Position numbers and translations under genes: made by a program. Shown here one piece after another: positions 50,493-59,797 of a stretch of DNA of 64,000 nucleotides (within the stretch, counting starts at the first letter, position 1; each line of letters opens with the position of its first letter). Source of the DNA: Rhizobium sp. 9140 (lineage in GTDB: Bacteria > Pseudomonadota > Alphaproteobacteria > Rhizobiales > Rhizobiaceae); contig NZ_FJUR01000001.1 of the NCBI RefSeq assembly GCF_900067135.1, positions 486,501 to 550,500 of the forward strand, written 5' to 3'. Under the pieces are notes generated by a model, which saw only the letters and a list, made by a program, of their open reading frames with translations, searched no databases and was not told the origin of the DNA.

Positions 50493-50831
50493 TCAGTCGC
50501 CCTGACCAGGGTTGGGCGAGAAGAACTTCTCGTACTTCCCTTCGATCCCGTCCATTTCCTTGGCTTCCGGCATCTCGTCGCGCTTGATCGTGATGTTCGG
50601 CCACTGCGTCGCGAACTCCGCATTCACCTTGAGCCACATGTCGAGGCCCGGCTCCGTATCGGGCTTGATCGCGCCAGCCGGACATTCCGGCTCGCAAACG
50701 CCGCAATCAATGCATTCGTCCGGATGGATAACCAGAAAATTCTCGCCTTCGTAAAAGCAGTCGACCGGGCACACCTCGACGCAGTCGGTGTACTTGCAGC
50801 GAATGCAATTGTCGGTGACGACGTAGGTCAT
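50493..50831 (-). CDS. fdxA: Ferredoxin FdxA (7Fe or 2[4Fe-4S] type)
   Basis: A 112-residue bacterial ferredoxin. The N-terminal cluster residues are Cys9, Cys12 and Cys17 followed by Cys21 and Cys25, and a second motif [12 protein letters not shown] binds the other cluster. The C-terminal extension with [12 protein letters not shown] is the mark of FdxA in proteobacteria. It is likely an electron carrier for unknown partners. It stands between carD and the S4 gene, a neighbourhood often kept in rhizobia. Confidence 0.94.
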   Translation of the reverse strand: MTYVVTDNCIRCKYTDCVEVCPVDCFYEGENFLVIHPDECIDCGVCEPECPAGAIKPDTEPGLDMWLKVNAEFATQWPNITIKRDEMPEAKEMDGIEGKYEKFFSPNPGQGD

Positions 50832-51230
50832 GCTCTCACTCCAGTCGGTCTCGTCTCGAACCCGGGCGCTTGGGAAGCCTTGGGGTGAGCGAGGATCAAA
50901 CAGCTTCGGCCCGATGGCCCGATCTTCAGAAGAACTGCATGGCCCGGTGCCTCGTTGCGCCGGCCTGCAGCTAGAGTGATTTCTATGAACAAGGGTTCAC
51001 AAGAATCGCTCCACATCTTTGCTTTTACCGCATTCTCCGACGCCGAAGCGATTCCGCTTCGTCTGGAAATGCTCTAGGGCCTGCGCGAGCCCCTCATAGC
51101 GTTGGCCCGATCGTCGGGCCTCGGCGCACGTCGCCCGTGGCAGTCCTAGGTATTGTTGCGTGAGGTAACGGCTTTGCCCAACCTTTGCAAGGCTCTTGCA
51201 TTCCAATCGAAGGCGCGAAAAGGGAGGATT
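50832..51230. other. 399-base gap between fdxA and the S4-domain gene
   Basis: Apart from the palindromic repeat at 51021-51077 and the fdxA promoter area, I see no gene. Minus-strand frames here lack a family or ribosome site. Confidence 0.45.
51021..51077. repeat. Rhizobial-type palindromic repeat ending GGAAATGCTCTAG
   Basis: An inner stem CGAAGCG/CGCTTCG (51044-51050, 51055-51061) is flanked by an imperfect outer pairing of CATTCTCCGACG with CGTCTGGAAATG (9 of 12 positions), and the element ends TGGAAATGCTCTAG. This end sequence is familiar from a dispersed intergenic element of rhizobia. Only one copy of this form is seen in the window. Confidence 0.5.
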
Positions 51231-51656
51231 TTACTCCTCGTCACCGCCGCCCCATCCTTCCTGCAACCGGTCGGTCTCACGTCGCTCGCGCTTCGTCGGG
51301 CGGCCACTTCCCGGCTCACGTGTCGCCTGTTCGAAAGGCGTCAGCCGCTCGCCGGGAACGGGCACGGGGGTGAGGTCGTCATAGAGCAGCCGCGCCTCCT
51401 CGAAAGGGCCGCGCCGGCTGCCGGCACCGCGCATGCGCACCGACACATCCCGCCGGTCGAGAGACAGCATGACCACATCGCCGGCCTTCACGGCATGCGA
51501 GGGCTGCGTGACGCGACGATCGTTGACGAGAACCTTGCCGCTTTCGATCGCCTTCTGGGCGATCGAGCGCGACTTTGTGAGGCGTGTGAAGAAAAGCCAC
51601 TTGTCGAGGCGCTGACGGGAGGCGGCCTCGATGGGCATGATCTCCTGTTCGGCCAT
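51231..51656 (-). CDS. RNA-binding S4 domain protein (HslR-like)
   Basis: A 141-residue protein. The S4 domain occupies the first 60-70 residues (RLDKWLFFTRLTKSRSIAQ, VLVNDRRVTQPSHAVKAGDVV), as in heat-shock protein 15, which recycles stalled 50S subunits with tRNA. The C-terminal half is charged and rich in Arg, Gly and Glu. It starts 15 bases after the helicase stop, so the two are co-transcribed. Confidence 0.9.
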   Translation of the reverse strand: MAEQEIMPIEAASRQRLDKWLFFTRLTKSRSIAQKAIESGKVLVNDRRVTQPSHAVKAGDVVMLSLDRRDVSVRMRGAGSRRGPFEEARLLYDDLTPVPVPGERLTPFEQATREPGSGRPTKRERRETDRLQEGWGGGDEE

Positions 51657-51670
51657 GACGTCGCGGCTCC

Positions 51671-54600
51671 CTACTTCTTCATCTGCTCCTTGAGAGCGGC
51701 GAGCTTGGCAAAGGGTGAATCCGGATCGATCGGCTTGTCCTTGCGCGGCGGGCGGGCCTCGAAGGTGGCCGGAGCCTGCGATTTGCCATGGCCGCTGCCG
51801 GAGGGCTTGCCGCCCGGACGGTCGTTGCGGTCACGACGCTCGCCACGGTCGCCCTTGTTGTCGCCACGTGCGCCGTCTGCCGACTTGCCGTCGCGGCCGC
51901 GATTGCGGTCAGGACGTCCGCCGTCGTGACGGCCCGCGCCAGCCTTGCGCTCGCCATCCCGCTCGTCGCGCCGGCCCTGCGGGCGACCTTCGGCGGGTGC
52001 CGAGCCATCGCCCGGTGCAGAAGCGGCCTTGTCCTGGCCTGGACGGTTGCCGCCGCGGCGGTCGCCATTGCGGGCATCGCGCTGTCCGGGACGACGCTCG
52101 CCCGGGCGCTGGTTGTCGCTGCGCCCACCCGGACGCCAGAGAAGCACGGGCTTGACCTCGGGTTCGGAAGCCTCGCTTGCCACCAGGTCCGACGCTGCGG
52201 CTTCTGCTGCAACCGGCGCGGGCTCGGTCGCCTGCTCGGAAACGGTCGTTTCCTCGGCAGCAGGCGTCTCGTCCGTTACCGGCGTATCCAAAACAGCTTC
52301 CGTCTCCGCGGCGGGCCTTGTTTCGACGGATGTCTCTTCGGTCGCGGTCTCGGTCTCGGCTGGCGTACCCTCACCGGAAGCAACGTCCGTCGTAGCGGCG
52401 TCGTCCGATGCCGTGGCATCATGCGTCTCGATGTCTGCTGTCTCGGCGTCGGGTGCCGCCGTGTCAGCCTTCGGCGTTGCTGTGCTCGTCGCCGGTGCCT
52501 GCGCACCGAGGAAGGCAGCGGCCTCTTCCGGCTTCACGCTGTCGGCGCGATAGCCGAGACCCTTCAGGATCTCCTCCATATCGTCGGGTGTTGCACCGAG
52601 GATCGACAGCATGGCCGTCGTGGTCGTGAACCGGCGACCGTCATAGGCCCCTTCCGGCCGCACGGTCGTGCCCGGCTTCCACTGCAGCAGCGGGCGAATG
52701 AGATCGGCGAGGCGCTCGAGAATGTCGATACGCACGGCACGCTTGCCGAGGAAACGGAAACCGGCGAGCTTGTAGAACATGCGCTCGTAGGACGGATCGG
52801 TGACGATCGACGTGCGGCCGGCGGCGAGAACCGGAATGAGGTCGCCGTAACCGGGCTTGTCGAGACCATCGTTCTTGAGCGCCCAGAGCAGCGTAATGAG
52901 TTCGGCCGGAGCCGGCTTCAGGAGCGCCGGCATAAAGATGTGATAGGCGCCGAACCGGATGCCGTGGCGGCGGATGGAGGCGCGTGCCTCCTGGTCGAGC
53001 GATTTCACGTCTTCGGCGACATCGCGCCGGAAGAGGACGCCAAGACTTTCGACCAGCTGGAAGGCGAGACCCTTGGCGAGACCCTGCAGATCTTCGGCAC
53101 GCGACAGGTCGTCAAGCGGCTTCAGGACGGTCGCGATATGGTGATTGACGTAGCGCTCGATGCGGGCGGACACATGATCGCGCGCCGCGCCCTGCAGCTG
53201 ATCGTCGGCGAGCAGGATGACGCGGGGCCGCATGATGTGGTCGCTTGACGCAAGCCGCGCGACGGGGTCGCCCAGCCAGCGGACGAGGCCGTCGGACGAC
53301 AGCGCCAGATCGGCATTGCCGGCGGCGTGCAGACGCGCAGCGCGGGCCTCGAACTCCAGTGCCAGCGCCTTCTGGGCCGCCCCCTGCACGGCGCGGGCAT
53401 CCAGCCCGTCCGTCGTGGTGGCCAGCACGAACCGGAAACCGGTGAGTTGTCCCACATGATGTCCTTCCACGAAGACATCGCCATTCACACTGATTTCCGC
53501 TTCCAGCATCGCATTCTCTCTCAGCCGCTTCATGAGCACAGATGTCCTGCGGTCAACGAACCGTTTCGTCAACCGTTCATGTAACGCGTCGGACAATCGA
53601 TCTTCGATTTCCCGCGTCTTTTCCTGCCAGTGTGTCGGATCGGCAAGCCAACCGGGCCGGTTCGACACATAGGTCCACGTTCTGATCTGCGCGATTCGCG
53701 CCGACAGCGTGTCGATTTCCCCATCCGTATGGTCTGCCCGTCGCACCTGCTCGGACATGAAATCCTCGTTGACGGTGCCACGCCGCACGAGGTCGGAGTA
53801 AATATTCGCAATCAGATCGGCATGCTGCGCGGGCGCGATCCGACGGTAATCGGGAAGGGCGCAGGCTTCCCAGAGCTTTTCCACCGTCCGCGCATTCGTC
53901 GCAAGGGCCTTGACCTCGGGAAGCGTCGTCAGGAATTCGAGTGCCTGCTGATCGACCGCCGGAAGCGCCCGCGTCAGCCCGTGCACGGCGGGCGGCGCCT
54001 CCAGCGTCTTCTTCAGCGTGGTCAGCGAGGTGAAATCGAGCGCCTTGGAGCGCCATTGCAGCACACGCACCGGATCGAACTGGTGCTGCTCGATGCGGTG
54101 CACGAGTTCGTCGTCGAAGGGCTCGACCCGCGAGGTGACGCCGAACGTTCCGTCCCGCAGATGCCGCCCGGCCCGGCCCGCGATCTGGGCCAGCTCGCCC
54201 GGATTGAGGTTGCGGAACTGGTAGCCGTCATATTTGCGGTCCTGCGCGAAGGCGACATGGTCCACGTCGAGATTGAGGCCCATGCCGATCGCATCGGTCG
54301 CCACGAGATATTCGACTTCGCCTTCCTGATAGAGCGCGACCTGCGCATTGCGCGTGCGCGGGCTGAGAGCCCCGAGCACCACGGCCGCGCCGCCGCGCTG
54401 GCGGCGGATCAGCTCGGCGATCGCATAGACCTCGTCGGCCGAAAAGGCGACGATGGCGGAGCGTTGCGGCAGGCGGGTGATCTTCTTGGAGCCGGCATAG
54501 AGCAGCTGCGACAGGCGCGGACGCTCGACGATGGTGATGCCCGGCAGGAGATGTTCGAGGATCGGCCGCATGGTGGATGCGCCGAGAAGCAGAGTTTCGG

Positions 54601-54973
54601 ACCGCCCGCGCAGATGCATCAGCCGGTCGGTGAAGATATGACCCCGCTCGAGATCGCCCGCCAGCTGCACCTCGTCGATGGCGACAAAGGCCGCTTTCGT
54701 CTCGCGCGGCATGGCCTCGACGGTGCAGACGGAATAGCGGGCAAGGTGCGGCGTAATCTTTTCTTCGCCGGTGACGAGCGCGACATTGTGTGCGCCTACC
54801 CGTTCGACGACGCGTGTGTAGACTTCGCGGGCGAGAAGACGCAGGGGAAGACCGATGACGCCGGATTCGTGCGCGACCATGCGTTCGATCGCATAATGCG
54901 TCTTGCCGGTGTTGGTCGGGCCGAGGACCGCGATCACGCCGCGGCCACTCAAAATCATCGGTTGGTCAGGCAC
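51671..54973 (-). CDS. SUV3-like superfamily 2 RNA helicase with low-complexity tail
   Basis: The 1100-residue protein carries an SF2 helicase core like that of mitochondrial SUV3: Walker A GPTNTGKTHYA (about residues 15-25), the DEAD-like box AIDEVQL, and motif VI QIAGRAGRHLRDGTFG. A conserved alphaproteobacterial region runs to about residue 810. The last 290 residues are low complexity: first Thr/Ala/Glu-rich and acidic, then Arg/Gly/Asp-rich (many RRDGG- and RPGG-like repeats), ending in a short ordered KLAALKEQMKK. Such tails suit RNA or degradosome binding. The start is GTG 54973; ATG 54958 is possible. The S4 gene follows. Confidence 0.9.
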   Translation of the reverse strand: MPDQPMILSGRGVIAVLGPTNTGKTHYAIERMVAHESGVIGLPLRLLAREVYTRVVERVGAHNVALVTGEEKITPHLARYSVCTVEAMPRETKAAFVAIDEVQLAGDLERGHIFTDRLMHLRGRSETLLLGASTMRPILEHLLPGITIVERPRLSQLLYAGSKKITRLPQRSAIVAFSADEVYAIAELIRRQRGGAAVVLGALSPRTRNAQVALYQEGEVEYLVATDAIGMGLNLDVDHVAFAQDRKYDGYQFRNLNPGELAQIAGRAGRHLRDGTFGVTSRVEPFDDELVHRIEQHQFDPVRVLQWRSKALDFTSLTTLKKTLEAPPAVHGLTRALPAVDQQALEFLTTLPEVKALATNARTVEKLWEACALPDYRRIAPAQHADLIANIYSDLVRRGTVNEDFMSEQVRRADHTDGEIDTLSARIAQIRTWTYVSNRPGWLADPTHWQEKTREIEDRLSDALHERLTKRFVDRRTSVLMKRLRENAMLEAEISVNGDVFVEGHHVGQLTGFRFVLATTTDGLDARAVQGAAQKALALEFEARAARLHAAGNADLALSSDGLVRWLGDPVARLASSDHIMRPRVILLADDQLQGAARDHVSARIERYVNHHIATVLKPLDDLSRAEDLQGLAKGLAFQLVESLGVLFRRDVAEDVKSLDQEARASIRRHGIRFGAYHIFMPALLKPAPAELITLLWALKNDGLDKPGYGDLIPVLAAGRTSIVTDPSYERMFYKLAGFRFLGKRAVRIDILERLADLIRPLLQWKPGTTVRPEGAYDGRRFTTTTAMLSILGATPDDMEEILKGLGYRADSVKPEEAAAFLGAQAPATSTATPKADTAAPDAETADIETHDATASDDAATTDVASGEGTPAETETATEETSVETRPAAETEAVLDTPVTDETPAAEETTVSEQATEPAPVAAEAAASDLVASEASEPEVKPVLLWRPGGRSDNQRPGERRPGQRDARNGDRRGGNRPGQDKAASAPGDGSAPAEGRPQGRRDERDGERKAGAGRHDGGRPDRNRGRDGKSADGARGDNKGDRGERRDRNDRPGGKPSGSGHGKSQAPATFEARPPRKDKPIDPDSPFAKLAALKEQMKK

Positions 54974-55130
54974 GTTTCAGACCTTGCGCATTGTATGGGC
55001 GGCAAACGTCGAAGCGTCGGCGGCGCGACACACATGACCACGCGGCGCGGGAAACACAAGGCCAACCAGGCAAAAAGACCGACCGTCGCCGCTCGGCGGA
55101 CGCGATTCTGAGGCAAAGACCTGCAATTCT

Positions 55131-55856
55131 TTAAGAAAAGAATTGCCCGCCATTCGCCGACAGCGTCGATCCGGTGATGAAGCCGGCATCGTCGGACGCC
55201 AGGAACACCACGCAACGTGCAACTTCCTCCGGCTCGCCAAGCCGGCCGACCGGAATCTGCGGAATGATCCGCTCGGCCAGCACCTTTTCCGGGATCGCTC
55301 GCACCATCTCCGTGCCAATATAGCCGGGGCAGATGGCGTTGACGGTGATGCCCTTTGCGGCACCTTCCTGCGCAAGTGCCTTCGTGAAGCCGATGTCGCC
55401 GGCCTTGGAGGCGGAGTAGTTGGCCTGGCCCATCTGGCCCTTCTGCCCGTTGATCGAGGAAATATTGACGACACGGCCGAAATTGCGATCGCGCATGCCC
55501 GACCAGACGGGATGCGTCATGTTGAACAGGCCGTTCAGGTTGACATTGACGACGTCGTTCCACTGCGACGGCGTCATCTTGTGGAACATCGCATCGCGGG
55601 TGATGCCGGCATTGTTGACCAGAACCTCGACCGGACCGAGCGCTTCCTCGATCGTCGCCGCACCCGCCGCACAGCTCGCATAGTCCGAGACATCCCACTT
55701 GAAGACCGGAATGCCCGTGACGTCTGAGAAGGCCTGCGCCTTTTCATCGTTTCCGGCGTAATTCGCGGCCACGCGATAACCGGCACCCTTGAGCGCAATC
55801 GAAATAGCGGCGCCGATGCCGCGCGTTCCACCCGTTACCAAGGCAACCCTGCTCAT
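55131..55856 (-). CDS. phaB: Acetoacetyl-CoA reductase
   Basis: A 241-residue short-chain dehydrogenase that reduces acetoacetyl-CoA to (R)-3-hydroxybutyryl-CoA for polyhydroxybutyrate, normally with NADPH. Cofactor motif GGTRGIGAAI, NNAG, the catalytic YSASK and ICPGYIGTEMV are present, the last typical of PhaB. A terminator lies between it and phaA, but GGGAGG and a short gap suggest it can still be reached by read-through. Confidence 0.95.
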   Translation of the reverse strand: MSRVALVTGGTRGIGAAISIALKGAGYRVAANYAGNDEKAQAFSDVTGIPVFKWDVSDYASCAAGAATIEEALGPVEVLVNNAGITRDAMFHKMTPSQWNDVVNVNLNGLFNMTHPVWSGMRDRNFGRVVNISSINGQKGQMGQANYSASKAGDIGFTKALAQEGAAKGITVNAICPGYIGTEMVRAIPEKVLAERIIPQIPVGRLGEPEEVARCVVFLASDDAGFITGSTLSANGGQFFS

Positions 55857-55926
55857 GCTCGTCCTCCCTCAATCGTTCTTTTCTTCAAGGCGTATGATGT
55901 CGTCCCGGCCAACGCTGGTGAAACTG

Positions 55927-55950
55927 AAAAGGCCGGCTCGGCGTCGGCCT
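55927..55950 (-). terminator. Hairpin between phaA and phaB
   Basis: On the minus strand AGGCCG, an intervening loop and CGGCCT are followed by TTTTC. It lies 18 bases after the phaA stop and should reduce transcription into phaB. Confidence 0.6.
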
Positions 55951-55967
55951 CCATGAAAGGTCCTCCT

Positions 55968-57149
55968 CTAGAGACCCTCGACGCAGAGCGCGATGCCCAT
56001 GCCGCCGCCGATGCAGAGCGTTGCGAGGCCGCGCTTGGCGCCGCGGCGCTTCATCTCGAACAGCAGCGTGTTGAGAATGCGCGCGCCCGAGGCGCCGATC
56101 GGGTGGCCGATGGCGATCGCTCCGCCGTTGACATTCACGATCGACGTATCCCAGCCGAGATCCTTGTTGACGGCGCAGGCCTGCGCGGCAAAGGCTTCGT
56201 TGGCTTCCACGAGGTCGAGGTCGGATGCGGACCAGCCGGCCTTTTCCAGCGCCTTGCGCGATGCCGGAATGGGGCCGGTCCCCATGATCTGCGGATCGAC
56301 GCCCGCCGTTGCCCAGGAGGCGATCCGGGCCAGCGGCGTGATCCCGCGGCGTACGGCCTCCTGCTCGCTCATCAGCAGCGTTGCCGCAGCCCCGTCGTTG
56401 AGGCCGGACGCATTGGCGGCGGTCACGGTGCCCTCCTTGTCGAAGGCCGGACGCAGCTTCGCCATGCTCTCGATCGTCGCGCCGTGGCGGATATACTCGT
56501 CACTATCCACCGTTACGTCGCCCTTGCGCGTGGAAACGACGAAGGGAATGATCTCGTCGGTGAAACGGCCAGCTTTCTGGGCGGCTTCCGCCTTGTTCTG
56601 CGAGCCGAGTGCGAACTGGTCCTGATCGTCCCGCGACAGCTGCCATTTCTTGGCGATGTTCTCGGCCGTGACACCCATGTGGTAGCCATGAAACGCGTCC
56701 GTCAGGCCGTCCTTGATCATGGTGTCGACCATCTTGAAGTCGCCCATCTTCACGCCCGAGCGCAGATGCGCGCAATGGGGCGCCATGGACATGGACTCCA
56801 TGCCGCCGGCCACGATGATCGAGGCGTCACCCGTGGCGATCTGCTGCATGCCGAGCGCAACCGCCCGCAGGCCGGAGCCGCAGAGCTGGTTCATGCCCCA
56901 GGCTGTCTTCTCCTGCGGCACACCCGCTTTCATGGCCGCCTGCCGCGCCGGGTTCTGGCCTTCGCCTGCCGAAAGCACCTGCCCGAGGATGACCTCGTCC
57001 ACCTCGGCCGCCTCAAGGCCCGCGCGCACCAGCACGCCCTTGATGACGGCGGCGCCTAGCTCGTGCGCCGGCGTGTTGGCAAAGGACCCATTGAACGCGC
57101 CGACAGCGGTACGGCCCGCGCTTGCGATGACGATGGATGGTGTGCTCAT
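55968..57149 (-). CDS. phaA: Acetyl-CoA C-acetyltransferase (beta-ketothiolase)
   Basis: A 393-residue biosynthetic thiolase that condenses two acetyl-CoA to acetoacetyl-CoA, the first step of polyhydroxybutyrate synthesis. The nucleophile is Cys90 in [11 protein letters not shown]; His349 lies in [11 protein letters not shown] and the acid-base Cys379 in LCIGGGMG, numbering close to the Zoogloea enzyme. GGAGGAG sits before ATG 57149. It is the first gene of the phaAB unit and is divergent from phaR. Confidence 0.96.
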   Translation of the reverse strand: MSTPSIVIASAGRTAVGAFNGSFANTPAHELGAAVIKGVLVRAGLEAAEVDEVILGQVLSAGEGQNPARQAAMKAGVPQEKTAWGMNQLCGSGLRAVALGMQQIATGDASIIVAGGMESMSMAPHCAHLRSGVKMGDFKMVDTMIKDGLTDAFHGYHMGVTAENIAKKWQLSRDDQDQFALGSQNKAEAAQKAGRFTDEIIPFVVSTRKGDVTVDSDEYIRHGATIESMAKLRPAFDKEGTVTAANASGLNDGAAATLLMSEQEAVRRGITPLARIASWATAGVDPQIMGTGPIPASRKALEKAGWSASDLDLVEANEAFAAQACAVNKDLGWDTSIVNVNGGAIAIGHPIGASGARILNTLLFEMKRRGAKRGLATLCIGGGMGIALCVEGL

Positions 57150-57281
57150 CACGGTCTCCTCCTTGGTGATGCATTCGGATCCGGCTGGCGAGACCCCTTC
57201 ATGAGGCAAGACTGAACGAGGTCCGCGCGCAAGTCAAAGTGTAAGTGGATAAACCCGCAGGTTGATACGCGAGCGTGATCA

Positions 57282-57291
57282 CTGCACCGCA
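57282..57291. promoter_or_regulatory. Candidate PhaR binding site between phaA and phaR
   Basis: CTGCACCGCA contains the TGC-N3-GCA palindrome. Related regulators bind TGC/GCA-rich sequences, so this is a natural candidate for autoregulation and phaA control. The site lies in the divergent 222-base gap, about 80 bases before phaR. Confidence 0.3.
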
Positions 57292-57371
57292 CAAAGAGAT
57301 TGTCTTATGGCGCGATTTCCGCATATCCTCATGAAATGCTATAAAAACAGCAATTTGGGGAGGAGACCCTG

Positions 57372-57953
57372 ATGGCGAAGCAGGACGGTCAGATCGTTAT
57401 CAAGAAATACGCGAACCGGCGGCTCTACAATACGGGAACGAGCACCTACGTCACGCTCGACGATCTCGCGGTCATGGTCAAAAAGGGGGAGGAATTCAAT
57501 GTTCAGGACGCCAAGAGCGGTGAGGACATCACCCACTCCGTCCTGACGCAGATCATCTTCGAGCAGGAAAGCAAGACCGGCAACACGCTCCTGCCGATTT
57601 CCTTTCTGCGCCAGCTCATCGCCTTCTACGGCGACCAGATGCAGGCTGTCGTGCCGAGCTACCTCGAACATTCCATGCAGGCCTTCACCGACCAGCAGGT
57701 GCAGATGCGCGAGCAGATCGGCAAGGCGTTCGGCGACACGCCTTTGAGCAAGAACCTTCAGGTGCCGCTGCAACTGGTCGAGGAACAGGTGAAGCGCAAC
57801 ACCGAGATGTTCCATCAGGCCATGCAGATGTTCTCGCCTTTTATGGCAGCCGCTCCGCAGGCGCGTGAACCGCGCAAGGCCGAGGCCAAAGATATCGACG
57901 AACTGAAGGAGCAGCTGCGCGCGCTCCAGAGCAAGCTCGAAAATCTCACCTGA
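57372..57953 (+). CDS. phaR: Polyhydroxyalkanoate synthesis regulator PhaR
   Basis: A 193-residue regulator that senses polymer and controls phasin and pha genes. The N-terminal DNA-binding domain starts VIKKYANRRLYNTGTSTYVTL, a strict family mark. The central PHB-accumulation domain has ILTQIIFEQESK-like and LLPISFLRQLIAFYGDQMQ segments; a C-terminal coiled coil (ELKEQLRALQSKLENL) ends it. GGGGAGGAG precedes the ATG. It is also called aniA in rhizobia. Confidence 0.96.
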   Translation: MAKQDGQIVIKKYANRRLYNTGTSTYVTLDDLAVMVKKGEEFNVQDAKSGEDITHSVLTQIIFEQESKTGNTLLPISFLRQLIAFYGDQMQAVVPSYLEHSMQAFTDQQVQMREQIGKAFGDTPLSKNLQVPLQLVEEQVKRNTEMFHQAMQMFSPFMAAAPQAREPRKAEAKDIDELKEQLRALQSKLENLT

Positions 57954-58020
57954 GGTCCCGCGTCATGGCGGGAAGGACGGCAGCCCTGGAGGTTGCCGTC
58001 ACGATATGCCCCTTGAGACG

Positions 58021-58428
58021 TCAGAGGCCGATCGACACATCCCGCCCGGCAGTGCGCATCGAGATGGTGAAGCCGGCGATGACGTCGATGAAACTGATCG
58101 CTATCAGAATGAAGAACACGTCTGTCGCCGCTCCAGCCACCAGCAGGAACTCGATCAGGAAAACGATGAAGAGCACCATCGACAGGATGTGATCGACAAG
58201 CGTCTTGGAACTCGTGCGGGTGGCTTTCAGGATTTCCACGAACAGGAGAACAAGGCTTCCCACGATCAGGAGATCGCCGACGCTCATGCTCCATGTCGCC
58301 CCGGACAGCATTGCAAGGCTTGTTACGGTCTGCTCGAACACGGCGACGCCACCTGCCCCGAGCGCACCGGTCATCGCGAGGTTGTAGAGCGCGAACGGCA
58401 GAATGAGGAGCGGAATGGAGGCGAGCAT
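58021..58428 (-). CDS. Four-helix membrane protein of unknown function
   Basis: A 135-residue protein made almost entirely of four hydrophobic helices: about residues 4-24, 40-65, 78-103 and 106-128. The pattern LLIVGSLVLLFVEILKATRTSSKTLVDHILSM between helices 2 and 3 looks conserved and basic. I do not recognise a named family. The ATG at 58428 is set because AGGAA is well spaced; the open frame further upstream does not resemble a protein. It converges on phaR (about 70 bases). Confidence 0.75.
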   Translation of the reverse strand: MLASIPLLILPFALYNLAMTGALGAGGVAVFEQTVTSLAMLSGATWSMSVGDLLIVGSLVLLFVEILKATRTSSKTLVDHILSMVLFIVFLIEFLLVAGAATDVFFILIAISFIDVIAGFTISMRTAGRDVSIGL

Positions 58429-58723
58429 GGCATGGTTCCTGGCTGGCGAAATCGACAGGCCTTCGTGAGAGGCCTTCACTCCGGGTATGAACCAGCGATG
58501 TGAGGCAATCAAGGCTTTGGTAGATCCCCGCCGAGGGATTGGGCAAGCCACAGGCATGGCACCCCATCCCGACGAGCCGGCACCATATCCAGCCGACCGA
58601 CAGGATACCGACACCATCGCAAACGCGAAAAAGGCCGGCGCGATGGCCAGCCCTTTCCACATTCTTGTCGTCTCGTTCATCCGTCCGGAGCACCGCCAGG
58701 GCGTGTCTGCGGACGGAGAAAGA

Positions 58724-58906
58724 TCAGCTTGCCTTCGGCGTCAGAACCTGACGACCGCGATACATGCCGGTCTTCATGTCGATGTGATGCGGACGACGCA
58801 GTTCACCGGAGTTCTTGTCTTCGATGTAGGTCGGGGTCTTCAGCGCGTCTGCGGAACGGCGCATGCCGCGCTTCGACGGGCTCGTTTTTCTCTTAGGAAC
58901 AGCCAT
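58724..58906 (-). CDS. rpmF: 50S ribosomal protein L32
   Basis: A 60-residue protein whose start [18 protein letters not shown] is diagnostic for L32. The zinc-binding cysteines of some L32 proteins are absent, as in other rhizobia. It stands alone; a predicted promoter is about 95 bases upstream. In many bacteria it is followed by plsX-fabH, which is not so here. Confidence 0.96.
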   Translation of the reverse strand: MAVPKRKTSPSKRGMRRSADALKTPTYIEDKNSGELRRPHHIDMKTGMYRGRQVLTPKAS

Positions 58907-58998
58907 TTCAAACACTCCACGTATCGGGGGAAACCACCAGTCTGCGGACCGTTGAACGGGCCGGGATGAAGGCGTTTCAATCTCGGAATTGGCCGGGC

Positions 58999-59027
58999 TT
59001 ATACATGCAGGATGCCATCTTGGCCAG
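58999..59027 (-). promoter_or_regulatory. Predicted rpmF promoter
   Basis: Minus-strand CTGGCC (59027-59022), a 17-base spacer and GTATAA (59004-58999) agree with CTTGAC-N17-CTATAT at most key positions. It gives an rpmF leader of about 85 bases. Confidence 0.5.
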
Positions 59028-59078
59028 ACCCCACAGGTTTTTTTTGCCGTGGCGTTGCAAACTTTCGCAAAGCGGCGC

Positions 59079-59726
59079 TCAGGCCTCGTCTTCCGGCACG
59101 ATCCAGGTCTCCGCCAGCGCATCCGTCTGCCACGCGAGAAAGGCGGGGTGCGCCTTCACGGCCGCCATATAGGCCAGCGACACCGGATCTTGCGTCAGCG
59201 CGTAGATCTCCAGCCGGTTGACGACCGGCGCGAACATCGCATCCGCAGCCGTGAACCGGCCGAACAGGAACGGTCCGCCGGATTTGGCCAGCGCCTGCGC
59301 CCAGATGGTCTCGATCCGCGCGACATCCTCCATCACCCCCTCCGGCAGGGCGATCGCGCCGACCGGCCGGCGGATGTTCATCGGACAGGCCCCGCGAAGC
59401 GCACGGAACCCCGCCAGCATTTCCATCGAGATACTGCGTGCCATCGCGCGATCCGCCTGATCCCTAGGCCAGAGACCGGCTTCCGGAAAAAGCTCGGCGG
59501 CATATTCGATGATCGCAAGCGATTCCCACACGCGAACCGCACCATGATGCAGCACCGGAACCCGGCCCGTCGGCGAAAGCTCGTGAAAACGCGGATTGCC
59601 GTTGGGAAAATCGAAGGGGATGACGACATCGGTAAAGGGAATGCCGCAGCCCTTGAGAGCCAGCCATGGGCGCAGCGACCAGGAGGAATAGTTCTTGTTG
59701 CCGACGTAAAGGACGAGGTCGCTCAT
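59079..59726 (-). CDS. Glutathione S-transferase family protein
   Basis: A 215-residue protein with the thioredoxin-fold N-terminal domain ([19 protein letters not shown]), the cis-proline segment GRVPVLHHG and the [13 protein letters not shown] helix, then an all-helical C-terminal domain. The [13 protein letters not shown] start belongs to a GST branch common in proteobacteria, with a serine rather than Tyr/Cys likely at the active site. Substrate unknown. Confidence 0.9.
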   Translation of the reverse strand: MSDLVLYVGNKNYSSWSLRPWLALKGCGIPFTDVVIPFDFPNGNPRFHELSPTGRVPVLHHGAVRVWESLAIIEYAAELFPEAGLWPRDQADRAMARSISMEMLAGFRALRGACPMNIRRPVGAIALPEGVMEDVARIETIWAQALAKSGGPFLFGRFTAADAMFAPVVNRLEIYALTQDPVSLAYMAAVKAHPAFLAWQTDALAETWIVPEDEA

Positions 59727-59797
59727 GCTGGATCTCCGGTGGCGGTCCCGGCGTTAGAGCAGACCCCCGGCAGGTCATCCAATCAAAAGGCGTGATT

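Noticed and set aside
50845..50880. GGTTCGAG on the minus strand, reminiscent of a tRNA T-loop
   Set aside because: No acceptor or anticodon stem can be built around it; it lies in the fdxA leader.
51788..55111. Plus-strand frames of about 490 codons each opposite the helicase
   Set aside because: Low-complexity Arg/Ala/Val products that mirror the helicase codons; the helicase motifs on the minus strand are decisive.
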